Positions 15,432-24,027 of a stretch of DNA of 64,000 nucleotides are shown in pieces (the stretch's first letter is position 1; every line of letters starts with the position of its first letter). The position numbers were made by a program, and so were the translations under genes. The stretch is from Halobacillus_B rhizosphaerae (GTDB taxonomy: Bacteria; Bacillota; Bacilli; Bacillales; Halobacillaceae). The notes under the pieces are model-generated. The model was not told the DNA's origin, did no database searches, and was given only the letters and a program-made list of their open reading frames with translations. The stretch covers positions 199,855-263,854 of the forward strand of contig NZ_JAUTWQ010000003.1 of assembly GCF_046719735.1 (NCBI RefSeq), read 5' to 3'.

Positions 15432-15620
15432 ATGTTAAACCAAAATGAAAATAAATTAGTAGTAATTGAATCTGAAAATATCCTCAATAAAATGAAAGAA
15501 GAAATTGCTCAAGAACTTGGAGTACAATTAGGTGCAGATGCAACGGCTAGGCAAAATGGTTCTGTTGGTGGAGAAATGACTAAGCGATTAATCGAACTTG
15601 CTAAAAAACAACTTCATTAA
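15432..15620 (+). CDS. Alpha/beta-type small acid-soluble spore protein (SASP), phage-encoded
   Basis: 62 residues. The core EIAQELGVQLGADATARQNG then SVGGEMTKRLIELAKKQL is the alpha/beta SASP consensus. These proteins coat spore DNA, change it to an A-like form and protect it from UV and heat. The EEIAQE segment retains the site cut by the germination protease GPR. The N-terminal 24 residues are longer and more divergent than in cellular SASPs. It starts after AAGGAG and ends at a strong terminator 12 nt downstream, as the last gene before the host junction. B. subtilis SPbeta also carries a SASP gene (sspC), which supports an SPbeta-like origin. No clear forespore-type promoter could be fixed; a TATAAT box is at 15346-15351. 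Confidence 0.92.
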   Translation: MLNQNENKLVVIESENILNKMKEEIAQELGVQLGADATARQNGSVGGEMTKRLIELAKKQLH

Positions 15621-15632
15621 GGATAAAATAAA

Positions 15633-15659
15633 AGAAGCTCTCTAGGGAGCTTCTTTTTG
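15633..15659 (+). terminator. Terminator of the phage SASP gene
   Basis: Stem AGAAGCTC / GAGCTTCT with a 6-nt loop, then TTTTTG. Confidence 0.85.
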
Positions 15660-15660
15660 T

Positions 15661-15745
15661 GTGTTAAGGTTTAGTTAGGGGATAACCATAAGAATTGTAA
15701 AAGCTGATTAGATTGTTACATAGGATTGTTTTATGACTTGAAGGC
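15661..15745. other. Prophage-chromosome junction (putative attachment site region)
   Basis: Left of about 15.73 kb the sequence is A+T-rich phage DNA with an in-frame stop at 15705-15707. From about 15735 the frame encodes DLKALTMTAGFGILTLVDS, which matches the middle (near residue 125) of BmrC/YheI-type ABC half-transporters. Homology to the preceding G-T-N residues is replaced by I-G-L-F-Y. The crossover core is therefore near TATGACTT at 15731-15738. The partner att copy is outside the window, so the exact core cannot be defined. No integrase gene is visible on this side. Confidence 0.7.
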
Positions 15746-17114
15746 CTTAACAATGACAGCAGGATTCGGGATTTTAACGTTAGTCGATTCTACTGTGTTT
15801 ATGATATTAATCATTATGATGATGGGGTTCACCATCAGCTGGAAACTTACATTGGCTGCGCTCCTTCCTTTGCCAATTATGGCACTGGTTATGAATCGCT
15901 ATGGCAAAGTAATTCATAGCAGATTTATGGAAGCGCAAACGGCCTTCGGAGATATGAATAACAATGTTTTAGAATCGATTCGAGGCGTCCGAGTTCTTCG
16001 GGCCTTTGTTCAGGAAAGCAATGATGAACAGCGTTTTCAAGCAATGACGACCGATGTGTATGACAAAAATGTTCAAGTGGCGAAGATAGATGCCTTATTT
16101 GAACCCACCATTCAGATTCTTGTCGGCCTTGCCTACACCATCGGACTTGGCTATGGTGCTTCTCTTGTTTTTCACAATGTTATAACCTTAGGAGAATTGG
16201 TGTCCTTTAATGTTTACTTAGGTATGCTGATCTGGCCAATGTTCGCCGTGGGAGAACTGATCAATGTGATGCAGAGGGGAAATGCCTCGCTCGATCGGGT
16301 CAATGAAACATTAAATTATCATCCGGATGTGGTAATGCCTGCTAGACCTAAGCGGTTGGATAAACCAGAAGTGATTTCTTTCAAAGATGTTTCGTTTCAG
16401 TATCCTGAAGTAGAAGTGAAAGGGCTTGCCGGCCTGTCTCTCACGATCCGGAGGGGTCAGACAGTTGGAGTGGTTGGGAAAACTGGAGCTGGAAAAACCA
16501 CATTCTTCCGGCAATTGCTCCGCGAGTATCCTGGCCTTACAGGTTCCCTTCAAGTGAACGGGGTCGATCTGAGTGACTTAGATATGGATATGACTCGTTC
16601 CTGGATTGGATACGTCCCTCAAGAGCAGGTGCTTTTCTCAAAAACGATCAGAGAAAATATCCAATTCGGGAAGAAAGATGCTAGTGATGAGGAAATTTAT
16701 CGTGTATTAAGGCTGGCACATTTTCTTGAAGATATAAAAAGTTTACCCAAAGGACTGGAAACTAAAGTAGGCGAAAGCGGCGTCACTTTATCTGGGGGGC
16801 AAAAGCAGAGAGTAGCTATAGCCAGGGCATTCATAATGAATCCTGAAATTCTGCTTCTTGATGATGCTATGTCAGCGGTAGATGGAAAAACGGAAGCAAC
16901 CATTATAGAGCAGCTTAGAAGGGAAAGAAAGGATAAAACGACTCTCATTGCTGCCCACAGACTGTCTGCCGTTACACACGCTGATCATATCATCGTATTG
17001 GATGAAGGCCGTGTGATAGAAGAAGGAACTCATGAAGATCTAATGAAGCAAGCAGGCTGGTACCAAACCCAATATGAAAGACAGCAGCTTGAAGATGGCG
17101 AGGTGAGACCATGA
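15726..17114 (+). pseudogene. bmrC: ABC half-transporter BmrC/YheI-like, 5' part removed by prophage insertion
   Basis: 462 codons remain of an expected 580 or so: the first TM helices are lost. What remains holds the later TM segments, Walker A GKTGAGKTTF, Q-loop YVPQEQVLF, signature LSGGQKQR, Walker B ILLLDDAMSAVD and the H-loop AAHRLSAV. The family forms a heterodimeric multidrug exporter with BmrD. A TTG at 15726 could start a truncated product, but no ribosome site is evident, and a half-transporter without its first helices should not work. The reading frame is otherwise intact, so precise excision of the prophage could restore the gene. It overlaps the partner gene by 4 nt. Confidence 0.85.
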
Positions 17115-19141
17115 AGAAATCCTCAACAGAAAAGAAACTATTCTTGTACGCCTGGAACTTTCGAAAAAGTATAACGGTCGGCCTGATCTGTCTGGTCTTA
17201 GCAGTGGCACTCGAGCTGACAGGACCGTTCATCGCCAAAAGATTAATTGATCAACATATCTTGGGAATCGAAAATCAATGGTATCAAGTCGAAAAATCTG
17301 ACCATTATACCGTTCGCTATAATGGGGAACTTTACAAAAGGGCTGATCGATTAGCTCCGGAGGACCAGGAATCACGGCCTGCTACCATTCTGCAAGTGAA
17401 TCATAGTTATTATTTCGTAGATCAGGAAATACCGTTAACCGGAAAAAGAACGCTGAACGGCAGTACGTTGACCATCAATGCTCCGGAGAAAAAAGTAGAG
17501 GCTCAAGCAGAACGTCTGTCCATGAGCCAGTTGTATCAATTCTTCCAGCCTGAACAGAGATCTATTTACTGGCTGCTGGGAATTTACGTAGGCTTGCTGT
17601 TTATTGCAGCCCTGTTTAAGTTCTCTCACACCTTCATTTTGCAAAAGTCCTCCAACCGGATCATTCGCAAAATGCGTGATGACCTTTTTGCTCATCTGCA
17701 AAGGCTTCCAATGAAATATTTTGTAGATCAGCCTGCTGGTAAAATTGTTTCACGCGTGACCAATGATACAGAATCAATTCGAGAGCTGTATGTGCGTGTG
17801 CTGGCAACTTTTGTAACAAGTTTTTTCTATATGACCGGGATTTACGTTGCTTTGTTTCTTCTTGATAAGAGACTTGCACTCATGTGTTTGCTTTTAGTAC
17901 CGATTCTGTATGCCTGGATGAAGCTTTATAAACATCTTGGCGGGAAATACAACACGGTCGTTCGTTCTACCGTCAGTGAAATTAATGGAAGTATTAATGA
18001 GGCGATTCAAGGAATGCCGATCATACAAGCATTCCGCCAGGAGAAACAAACATCAGATGAATTTGAGCAGTTAAATAATAAGCATTTTACCTATCAAAGA
18101 AAGCTGGTAAGACTAAGTGCATTAACGTCATTTAATTTAGTAAATGTACTCAGGAATTTCGCTTTCGTAGGATTTATCTGGTATTTTGGTTCTGCTTCTC
18201 TTGGGGCAGAAGGGATTGTCACGGTCGGAGTTTTGTACGCCTTTGTCGATTACTTGAACCGATTGTTCCAGCCGATCACCGATTTTGTTAACCAGCTTCC
18301 TCAATTGGAAGTAGCACGTGTGTCAGCAGGTCGTGTGTTTGAAGTGCTTGAAGAAGAAGGAGAGAGAATCCATACTACTCCAATAGACCGATATCGTGGA
18401 GAAATTAAATTTGACCACGTATCGTTTGCGTATGAAAAAGATGTTTATGTATTAAAGGATCTTTCTTTTAAGGTTGCAGCTGGACAGACCGCTGCCTTTG
18501 TCGGGCACACCGGTTCTGGGAAAAGCTCTATCATGAATTTATTATTTCGGTTCTATGATCCGCAAAAAGGCAAGATAAGCCTTGATGGTACTTCCATTCA
18601 GGATTTATCAAGACAGCAAGTTCGCAGCTATATGGGGATTGTACTTCAAGATCCTTTTATTTTCTCAGGAACGATATTGTCGAATGTAACCATGAATGAT
18701 GAAGATATTTCCCGGGAAATGGCGATAGATGCGTTGAAAGCTGTCGGTGCTGATCGTTTTATCGAGAAACTTCCTGGAAACTATGATGCCCCAGTTAAAG
18801 AAAAAGGGGATTCATTATCCATGGGAGAAAGACAGCTGATTGCGTTCGCAAGAGCTCTTGCCTTCGATCCTGCCGTACTGATTTTAGATGAAGCAACGGC
18901 AAATATAGATACCGAGACAGAACACTTGATTCAAAAAGCACTCGAAGTTCTGAAAAAAGGCAGAACCACGCTGGTTATTGCCCACCGCTTATCTACGATA
19001 CAGCAAGCAGATCAAATCTTTGTCTTAAACCATGGTACAATGGTTGAGCAGGGAACACATCAGGAATTGATAGCTGAAGGCGGTCAATATTACCAGATGT
19101 ACCGCATGCAGCAGGGCGCCTTAAAGGCTAATGCCATGTAG
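17111..19141 (+). CDS. bmrD: ABC half-transporter BmrD/YheH-like (ATP-binding/permease)
   Basis: 676 residues, close to the 673 of B. subtilis YheH/BmrD. An N-terminal TM helix is followed by a large extracytoplasmic insertion (residues about 55-140), a hallmark of YheH-type partners. The remaining TM helices reach to about residue 345. The nucleotide-binding domain has GHTGSGKSSI, a Q-loop VLQDPFIFSG, a signature LSMGERQL (degenerate), Walker B VLILDEATANID and the H-loop IAHRLSTI. As in the BmrCD heterodimer, this subunit carries the consensus catalytic Glu. It overlaps the disrupted bmrC by 4 nt; with that partner cut, the exporter is probably inactive in the lysogen, and expression must come from within the phage or internally. 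Confidence 0.9.
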   Translation: MKKSSTEKKLFLYAWNFRKSITVGLICLVLAVALELTGPFIAKRLIDQHILGIENQWYQVEKSDHYTVRYNGELYKRADRLAPEDQESRPATILQVNHSYYFVDQEIPLTGKRTLNGSTLTINAPEKKVEAQAERLSMSQLYQFFQPEQRSIYWLLGIYVGLLFIAALFKFSHTFILQKSSNRIIRKMRDDLFAHLQRLPMKYFVDQPAGKIVSRVTNDTESIRELYVRVLATFVTSFFYMTGIYVALFLLDKRLALMCLLLVPILYAWMKLYKHLGGKYNTVVRSTVSEINGSINEAIQGMPIIQAFRQEKQTSDEFEQLNNKHFTYQRKLVRLSALTSFNLVNVLRNFAFVGFIWYFGSASLGAEGIVTVGVLYAFVDYLNRLFQPITDFVNQLPQLEVARVSAGRVFEVLEEEGERIHTTPIDRYRGEIKFDHVSFAYEKDVYVLKDLSFKVAAGQTAAFVGHTGSGKSSIMNLLFRFYDPQKGKISLDGTSIQDLSRQQVRSYMGIVLQDPFIFSGTILSNVTMNDEDISREMAIDALKAVGADRFIEKLPGNYDAPVKEKGDSLSMGERQLIAFARALAFDPAVLILDEATANIDTETEHLIQKALEVLKKGRTTLVIAHRLSTIQQADQIFVLNHGTMVEQGTHQELIAEGGQYYQMYRMQQGALKANAM

Positions 19142-19175
19142 TTCCTAATCTCCATTAGCGTGGAGGAGGGCAAAC

Positions 19176-19994
19176 ATGAAGGATCGTAAGGATAAACAAG
19201 ATATTATAGATGAAGACCTATATGAAGAAATTGATGAAGATGAGCTTTATGAGCTTGTTCAAGAAGAGAAATTTAAAGCACTGGAACGATCACGACAAAG
19301 AAGAGAGCAAAACAAAACTAAAAGACCCTTTCCTAAGTGGGCCTTTTGGTTGGTTGCTATTGTGATGGTCTTGAATATCATCGCTGTTCTCCCCAATACA
19401 TTCTCGATCCCAGCGGTTAATTTTTTAAAGACTTCTGCTCAATTGTCCACAAATAAAAAAATAGAAACCTATCAGAAGTCGATTGTCGTAGTGGAAACGG
19501 GAAATAGCAAGGGGACGGGGTTTTCTTTTACCAGGGATGGTCAAATATTAACGAATCATCATGTGATTGAAGGAGAGAAACGAATCTCCGTCGCTTTTCC
19601 GGAACGAGGGTTGTTTGAGGCGAAGGTCATCAAGGATTTCCCAGAAGTGGACCTTGCCGTCCTAAAAGCTGAAGGGCAGAATTTCCCTCATTTACAGCTC
19701 GCTGATCATACTGCTTTTAATGACGAGGAACATTTCTATTTCATAGGGAATCCGCTAAAGTTTACCGGGATTGCCAACCAGGGTACAATCATTGACTACA
19801 CCCAGCTGGAAGACTGGAAGGATCCCGTGCTCATGCTGGATGCACCAGTCTATCGAGGGAACTCAGGTAGTCCGGTTATTAATGATCAAGGCAAAGTCAT
19901 AGCCGTCGTGTTTGCAACTCTTTCGCATGAACAGGAAGGCAGAGTAGGCTTGGCTGTGCCAATTGATTATTACTATGAGAAAATAAAGGAATGA
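19176..19994 (+). CDS. Membrane-anchored trypsin-like (S1C/HtrA-type) serine protease without PDZ
   Basis: 272 residues. The cytoplasmic N-terminus is acidic (residues 1-50, rich in D/E); one TM helix spans about 55-73; then comes an extracytoplasmic trypsin-like domain. The catalytic triad is visible: H129 in ILTNHHVIEG, D159 in EVDLAVLK, S230 in YRGNSGSPV. It stops after the protease fold, with no PDZ domain, so it is shorter than HtrA/DegP and resembles small Bacillus trypsin-like surface proteases. A role in envelope protein quality control is inferred. It follows bmrD by 34 nt with a GGAGGAGGG site and ends at a bidirectional terminator. Confidence 0.85.
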   Translation: MKDRKDKQDIIDEDLYEEIDEDELYELVQEEKFKALERSRQRREQNKTKRPFPKWAFWLVAIVMVLNIIAVLPNTFSIPAVNFLKTSAQLSTNKKIETYQKSIVVVETGNSKGTGFSFTRDGQILTNHHVIEGEKRISVAFPERGLFEAKVIKDFPEVDLAVLKAEGQNFPHLQLADHTAFNDEEHFYFIGNPLKFTGIANQGTIIDYTQLEDWKDPVLMLDAPVYRGNSGSPVINDQGKVIAVVFATLSHEQEGRVGLAVPIDYYYEKIKE

Positions 19995-20026
19995 AAAAAT
20001 CCTGAGCAATTTCTGCTCAGGATTTT
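19995..20026. terminator. Bidirectional terminator
   Basis: AAATCCTGAGCA / TGCTCAGGATTT with a 5-nt loop, flanked by A-run on the left and T-run on the right. It lies between the convergent protease and FMN-reductase genes. Confidence 0.85.
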
Positions 20027-20631
20027 TAATTTGTTTCTAATTGATTCCCCGTCACTGGGATGGGATTGAAATTTAGTAACTCAGAAAAATGCAACACATT
20101 ATAAGTCATCCGTTCGACTTTTTGCTGAATATCTTCTTCAACCATGCGAGGGGCGTCTAGAGGCTCATTGCAAATAGCACTCGCGTGAGGGGGAAGTGTG
20201 AAGCCTAACATAGAAAGTCGGTAATGTATGGATTGAGCAGCCAGTCTAGCACCGCCATCTCCGGCATCAGCTACAATAACACCCCCGACTTTATTGTAAA
20301 AGAGACCTTGGCCTTTTCTATTCGTCATTTCATGATAGCCTTGCAGTCTTTCTAAAATGAGCGAAGCAATACTGCTTTTATCCCCCATAGCAATGGGTGT
20401 AGCGAAGATCAAGATATCTGCATTTAATATTTTTTCAAAAATAAAGGGCCAGTCATCATCGCGGTCTATCGTACTGGATATTCCAAATTTAATATGGAAA
20501 TCGCGTAAGTGGATGCGGTTTACATCAACCTTCTCCTTCTGCAAGGTTAACGCTGCATGATGGAGAAGCTTATCTGTATCTGTATGTTCATTTCCTTTTT
20601 CTAAACTGCAATTCAGTAATACGGCGTTCAT
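20026..20631 (-). CDS. NADPH-dependent FMN reductase / flavodoxin-fold protein
   Basis: About 201 residues. The start MNAVLLNCSLEKG gives the flavodoxin-like N-terminal strand and phosphate loop (family L-x-x-S-L-R-x-x-S), and ADILIFATPIAMGDKSSIAS matches the conserved A-x-P-x-Y-x-G-x-x-S loop of NADPH-dependent FMN reductases. GGVIVADAGDGGA is a third FMN-contact loop. The ATG at 20631 follows AAGGAGG and replaces an upstream in-frame ATG. Likely a quinone, azo or iron reductase; the substrate is unknown. It is monocistronic, convergent with the protease gene. Confidence 0.7.
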   Translation of the reverse strand: MNAVLLNCSLEKGNEHTDTDKLLHHAALTLQKEKVDVNRIHLRDFHIKFGISSTIDRDDDWPFIFEKILNADILIFATPIAMGDKSSIASLILERLQGYHEMTNRKGQGLFYNKVGGVIVADAGDGGARLAAQSIHYRLSMLGFTLPPHASAICNEPLDAPRMVEEDIQQKVERMTYNVLHFSELLNFNPIPVTGNQLETN

Positions 20632-20975
20632 CTTATCGATCCTCCTTAAGGATGTCATCACTTTAGATGTATCCTATATTTATATAAAGTAAACTTCTTA
20701 ATCCTAATGATTACTATTTCCTAGGTAAATAAAACTATTAAACTACTATGCAGACTAGTTATCTGCTAGTTGTACGGAAACAAGAGACATATGTCCTGAT
20801 TTCTGCAATCATTACTTAATAATATGTAAATCGTGTGTGGTGGAATACTCCGCACATTTACAGTAAAATAGTCATGCTCTCTACAATACCCGTGCATACA
20901 ACTACCTTTAAAAAGTGAATAAGAAACATTGGTTGATACAATTCTGTAACATAAATGAAACTAATATTTAAAAAT
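20632..20975. other. Intergenic region between FMN-reductase gene and sigI
   Basis: About 340 bases with no supportable gene. Divergent upstream sequences for both flanking genes fall here. It is A+T-rich with short palindromes (such as the sequence around 20745-20772), but no clear sigma-A promoter pair could be fixed. The sigI promoter follows at 20976. Confidence 0.5.
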
Positions 20976-21004
20976 ACACCCAAAAAATAGACCTGCTAAT
21001 CGAA
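20976..21004 (+). promoter_or_regulatory. Putative sigma-I autoregulatory promoter
   Basis: ACACCC followed by an A-tract (AAAAAA) and CGAA at 21001-21004. B. subtilis and Clostridium sigma-I promoters have a CCC-rich -35 with A-tract and a CGAA -10, and sigI is known to drive its own operon. The match is good at both boxes; spacing of about 19 nt is slightly long depending on box definition. Confidence 0.6.
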
Positions 21005-21032
21005 CGATTCTAATGGCTGGAGGTGATAAAGG

Positions 21033-21770
21033 TTGATCAGTCGTCTGTTCCAAAAAAATAACACCTCCCTTGACTTGCAAGTAATTGAAGCCAAGCAAGG
21101 GGACGAAGATATCCGTAATGAGATCCTCAAACAGTATCAACCTTTTATTGCCAAAAGTGTTTCTGAAGTATGTAAAAGATATATTGACCCTCGTATAGAT
21201 GATGAATTCAGTATCGGTCTGGCTGCATTTAACGAAGCCATTCAAGCTTATTCTTCTGAAAAAGGGTGTTCATTTCTTTCATTTGCCCGTCTAGTGATCA
21301 AAAGAAAGGTGATTGACTACATCCGAAATGAGCAGAAAAAACCTCCAGTTACTTCACTGAATGAAACGTATGAAGATGAAGAACAGATGGAGAACCCTTC
21401 AGAGATTGCTGCTGCCAAGGAACGGTTTCAATTAGAAACGGAATCGTGGCACCGCAGAGAGGAAATTAAGGAATTTCAATCTCAGCTGAAGAAATATAAT
21501 TTAACGTTTGCGGAATTGACCGAAGCTTCCCCCAGGCATAAAGACGCCAGGGAGTCAGCTGTTCACAGCGCGAGGCTTGTCCAAAGCGATGAAAGACTTT
21601 TGAATCAAGTGTTGGAAAAAGGGAGACTTCCAATTAAGGAACTTCTACGGAAGGTAAATGTAAGTAAGAAAACACTTGAACGAAATCGAAAGTTTATTAT
21701 TGCGATGGTCCTAATTCTAGACGGGGACTATAAATATCTCCAAGAGTACTTGAAGGGGGTGGGTGTGTGA
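21033..21770 (+). CDS. sigI: RNA polymerase sigma factor SigI
   Basis: 245 residues. Region 2 is visible (FAKSVSEVCKRYIDPRIDDE-like text with F-I-A-K, then GLAAFNEAIQAYSSEKGCSF and RLVIKRKVIDYIRNE). The C-terminal DNA-binding part is the SigI-specific domain (KYNLTFAELTEASPRHKDAR ... NVSKKTLERNRKFIIA), not a normal region 4. SigI governs heat and envelope stress in Bacillus. A TTG start is chosen because GGAGGTG precedes it. It overlaps rsgI by 4 nt (GTGA), the usual operon with its anti-sigma factor. Confidence 0.93.
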   Translation: MISRLFQKNNTSLDLQVIEAKQGDEDIRNEILKQYQPFIAKSVSEVCKRYIDPRIDDEFSIGLAAFNEAIQAYSSEKGCSFLSFARLVIKRKVIDYIRNEQKKPPVTSLNETYEDEEQMENPSEIAAAKERFQLETESWHRREEIKEFQSQLKKYNLTFAELTEASPRHKDARESAVHSARLVQSDERLLNQVLEKGRLPIKELLRKVNVSKKTLERNRKFIIAMVLILDGDYKYLQEYLKGVGV

Positions 21771-22984
21771 GGAAAGGTATTGTCATGGAGCAGGGTCATC
21801 ATTTTACTATTGTAATGTCGAGTGATGGCGCATTCTATAAATCTCAGCCAATTGAAGCTGAAATTGGAGCGGAAATTGAATTTAAAGCAATGACAGAGGA
21901 AAGAAGCGTGAGAAAGCAGGCATGGCTATTCAGTCAACGGAATATGAAAGTTGCAGCTTTAGCAATGGCTCTTTGTGTAGCGCTTTTCCCTCTGTTTCTC
22001 TGCTATGGCAGCAATCGTGCCTATGCGTATGTAAATATTGATATCAATCCAAGTGTAGAGCTTAAGCTAAACAATAAAATGGAAGTGCTTGAAATCCATC
22101 CGTTAAATAAAGATGCTAAAGGTATAGTCTCACACATGGAACACTGGAAGAGAAAAAAAGCATCAGAAGTTACGCTGGATATGATCTCATTAAGTCAGGA
22201 ATATGGCTATATGAATAAGAAAAATGAAGTGCTTATTGGAATTAGTTATGTGAAGAATTCTCATACGAAGGATTTTACTAAAGAAATTGAAACGTACTTA
22301 GAGAAGAAGTCTTTACCGGTGTCCATTGCGGCTTATGAGGTTCCGGAAGACATAAGAAAGCAAGCAAAACAGAAAAAAGGTTCCGTAAATAAAGAAATGG
22401 CACGAACAATCGGTAAGGATAATAAAACTTCGAAAGAGACATCCGTGGCTCAAAATGTTCACATTGGAGATGAGGATAAAGCTATTATTCAATCATTTTA
22501 TCAGGAAGATCATCCTTCTCCAGCAGCGGAGCCCTCTACGTCCTCCCAGCCAGCGGCAAAGCCTCAGGTCATTTCTGGAAAAGCGGAAGATCAAGAGCAG
22601 CCAAGTAACGATAGGTCTACGCCACCTAAGGACAATGTCGAGAAAGACAATTCTCCTGCGGCTAAACAGAAGGGACGCAAAACGTTTCCTTCTAATAAAA
22701 CGGAGAAGAAGGCAGTTGAAAATCACAACGAAAAACATGGACCGAAACCTTCATCCGAAAATCCTTCAAAATCTAAAGATAAGTCTAAAAAGACGTTTAA
22801 ACAAGAGAATCATGGGCGGCATTCGCCGGCTCACCATGAGCATGGGAAATCCCATCAGTCAAACAATAGACATCATTCCGCTGATAAAAAGCACAAGCAT
22901 CCAGGACGGAACAAACATGATAATGATAAAGCAAAGCAAGAGGATAAATATAAAAAAGAGCGTGAACATCATCGCTCCCATTAA
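21767..22984 (+). CDS. rsgI: Anti-sigma-I factor RsgI with long disordered, His-rich extracellular tail
   Basis: 405 residues. The N-terminal cytoplasmic RsgI domain (residues about 1-50, with a KGIVMEQGHHFTIVMSSDG strand pattern) binds SigI. One TM helix covers about 60-80, followed by the conserved AYAYVNIDINPSVELKLN. The N94-P95 bond in INPS is the position reported for RsgI self-cleavage. Beyond about residue 210 the protein is low-complexity: Ser/Pro/Lys/Glu, then very His-rich (HGRHSPAHHEHGKSHQSNN). In B. subtilis the disordered extracellular tail is required for sensing envelope damage before intramembrane release of SigI. A GTG start overlaps the sigI stop. Confidence 0.9.
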   Translation: MRKGIVMEQGHHFTIVMSSDGAFYKSQPIEAEIGAEIEFKAMTEERSVRKQAWLFSQRNMKVAALAMALCVALFPLFLCYGSNRAYAYVNIDINPSVELKLNNKMEVLEIHPLNKDAKGIVSHMEHWKRKKASEVTLDMISLSQEYGYMNKKNEVLIGISYVKNSHTKDFTKEIETYLEKKSLPVSIAAYEVPEDIRKQAKQKKGSVNKEMARTIGKDNKTSKETSVAQNVHIGDEDKAIIQSFYQEDHPSPAAEPSTSSQPAAKPQVISGKAEDQEQPSNDRSTPPKDNVEKDNSPAAKQKGRKTFPSNKTEKKAVENHNEKHGPKPSSENPSKSKDKSKKTFKQENHGRHSPAHHEHGKSHQSNNRHHSADKKHKHPGRNKHDNDKAKQEDKYKKEREHHRSH

Positions 22985-23008
22985 CTTGTTTTTATAGGTT
23001 ACTTCAGC

Positions 23009-23037
23009 ACACTCCCTGTATGGGGAGTGTTTTTTTT
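23009..23037 (+). terminator. Terminator of sigI-rsgI
   Basis: ACACTCCC / GGGAGTGT stem with a 6-nt loop, then eight T. Confidence 0.9.
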
Positions 23038-23069
23038 AGTTCAAATAGTGAAAAGATAGGGAAGTACTC

Positions 23070-23180
23070 GTGAATAGGGGGAAGTTAAAGGCTAACGAAT
23101 TTCTTGGATCGAAGAAAGTTATAAAAGAAGATGAAATTGAGGACGTGGATAAAGATCAGGAGAATTCCAGAGACCATTAA
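23070..23180 (+). CDS. Possible 36-residue small protein
   Basis: A GTG-initiated frame encoding MNRGKLKANEFLGSKKVI then an acidic stretch (KEDEIEDVDKDQENSRDH). The composition is protein-like (charged, no membrane segment) and the frame is open in an otherwise short gap. The ribosome site (GGGAAG) is weak and no promoter was identified after the rsgI terminator. It could be a conserved small Bacillaceae protein or a chance frame. Confidence 0.35.
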   Translation: MNRGKLKANEFLGSKKVIKEDEIEDVDKDQENSRDH

Positions 23181-23192
23181 ATATAAAAGAAC

Positions 23193-23219
23193 AGCTAGTC
23201 CAAATTTGGTTGGCTAGCT
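23193..23219 (-). terminator. Terminator of the TetR-family gene
   Basis: AGCTAGCC ... GGACTAGCT hairpin with an internal CCAAATTTGG core, directly after the stop codon at 23221. The - strand continues GTTCTTTTATATTT. Confidence 0.65.
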
Positions 23220-23220
23220 G

Positions 23221-23841
23221 CTAGATTGTTTCAGTAGGACCTTCAGAATTTCCCATAAGTCCGTAAAAGAACAGCTGAGTTAATTCCTCTATAAAACGAT
23301 AATCGGCTTCCTCGGAGTATTGAAAGAGTTCAGGTCTTGACTGCATTGCCTGAGAATACATGTTTAAATAAAAGAGAACGGCTTTAAAAGACAGATCTTT
23401 ATGAATTACCCCTTCATTCCTTCCCTGTTTTACCAGCTCCATGAACAAAGGGATACTTGTTTGTTCTGAAAAATTCTTAATGAATTCCTGGATTTCAGGT
23501 CTGTCAGACATGATGGTTCGCAAAAAATCCGAATTCAAAAGAAGGATATTCTCATTTTTATCACGTAGTAAATCCCGTAGTTTATCTTTAAAACTCTTCT
23601 CATTGTCATCCAATACAGCTTGAAATTGAGAAATTTTATCTTCTGTAAACTTTTTAATACTTTCAAATACTAATTCATCTTTTCCGCCAAAATAATTATA
23701 AATGGTTACTTGAGAAACTTGGGCTTTACTGGCTATTTCCTGAATACTTACTTTTTGAACTCCATCAGTAGAGAAAAGCTCTAAAGCAGCATCAAGTATA
23801 TTCATTTTTTTTCGTTCTTTACGACGTTCAAATCCGTTCAC
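23221..23841 (-). CDS. TetR/AcrR-family transcriptional regulator
   Basis: 206 residues. N-terminal HTH: ILDAALELFSTDGVQKVSIQ, then EIASKAQVSQVTIYNYFGGK, the canonical TetR pattern ending in Y-N-Y-F-x-x-K. The C-terminal ligand and dimer domain is divergent (SQAMQSRPELFQYSEEADY). The regulated gene is not evident; the nearest divergent gene is yhcX, 187 bp away, and no efflux pump is adjacent. Effector unknown. It is monocistronic, with a hairpin directly after the stop. Confidence 0.85.
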   Translation of the reverse strand: MNGFERRKERKKMNILDAALELFSTDGVQKVSIQEIASKAQVSQVTIYNYFGGKDELVFESIKKFTEDKISQFQAVLDDNEKSFKDKLRDLLRDKNENILLLNSDFLRTIMSDRPEIQEFIKNFSEQTSIPLFMELVKQGRNEGVIHKDLSFKAVLFYLNMYSQAMQSRPELFQYSEEADYRFIEELTQLFFYGLMGNSEGPTETI

Positions 23842-24027
23842 AGGCTACACCTCTTCCTTCATCTTACCGTTAGTTATGAAATAAATCAATTCATATATTT
23901 CATAATAAAAACTTGAATTTCTACATGAACTTTATAGATCGGAGGGGTGAAACTTTACAGGTTGAACCTCTATTCAGTACGATAAATAATAAGTAAGACA
24001 ATCTCACAAAGAGAGAGGTATGGAGTT

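Noticed and set aside
5072..15650. Integrase or excisionase on the right side of the prophage
   Set aside because: No tyrosine or serine recombinase motif is present in any phage gene here; it must lie beyond the left edge.
22455..22997. 180-codon frame inside rsgI
   Set aside because: An out-of-frame shadow of the low-complexity RsgI tail, rich in Arg/Leu/Ile.
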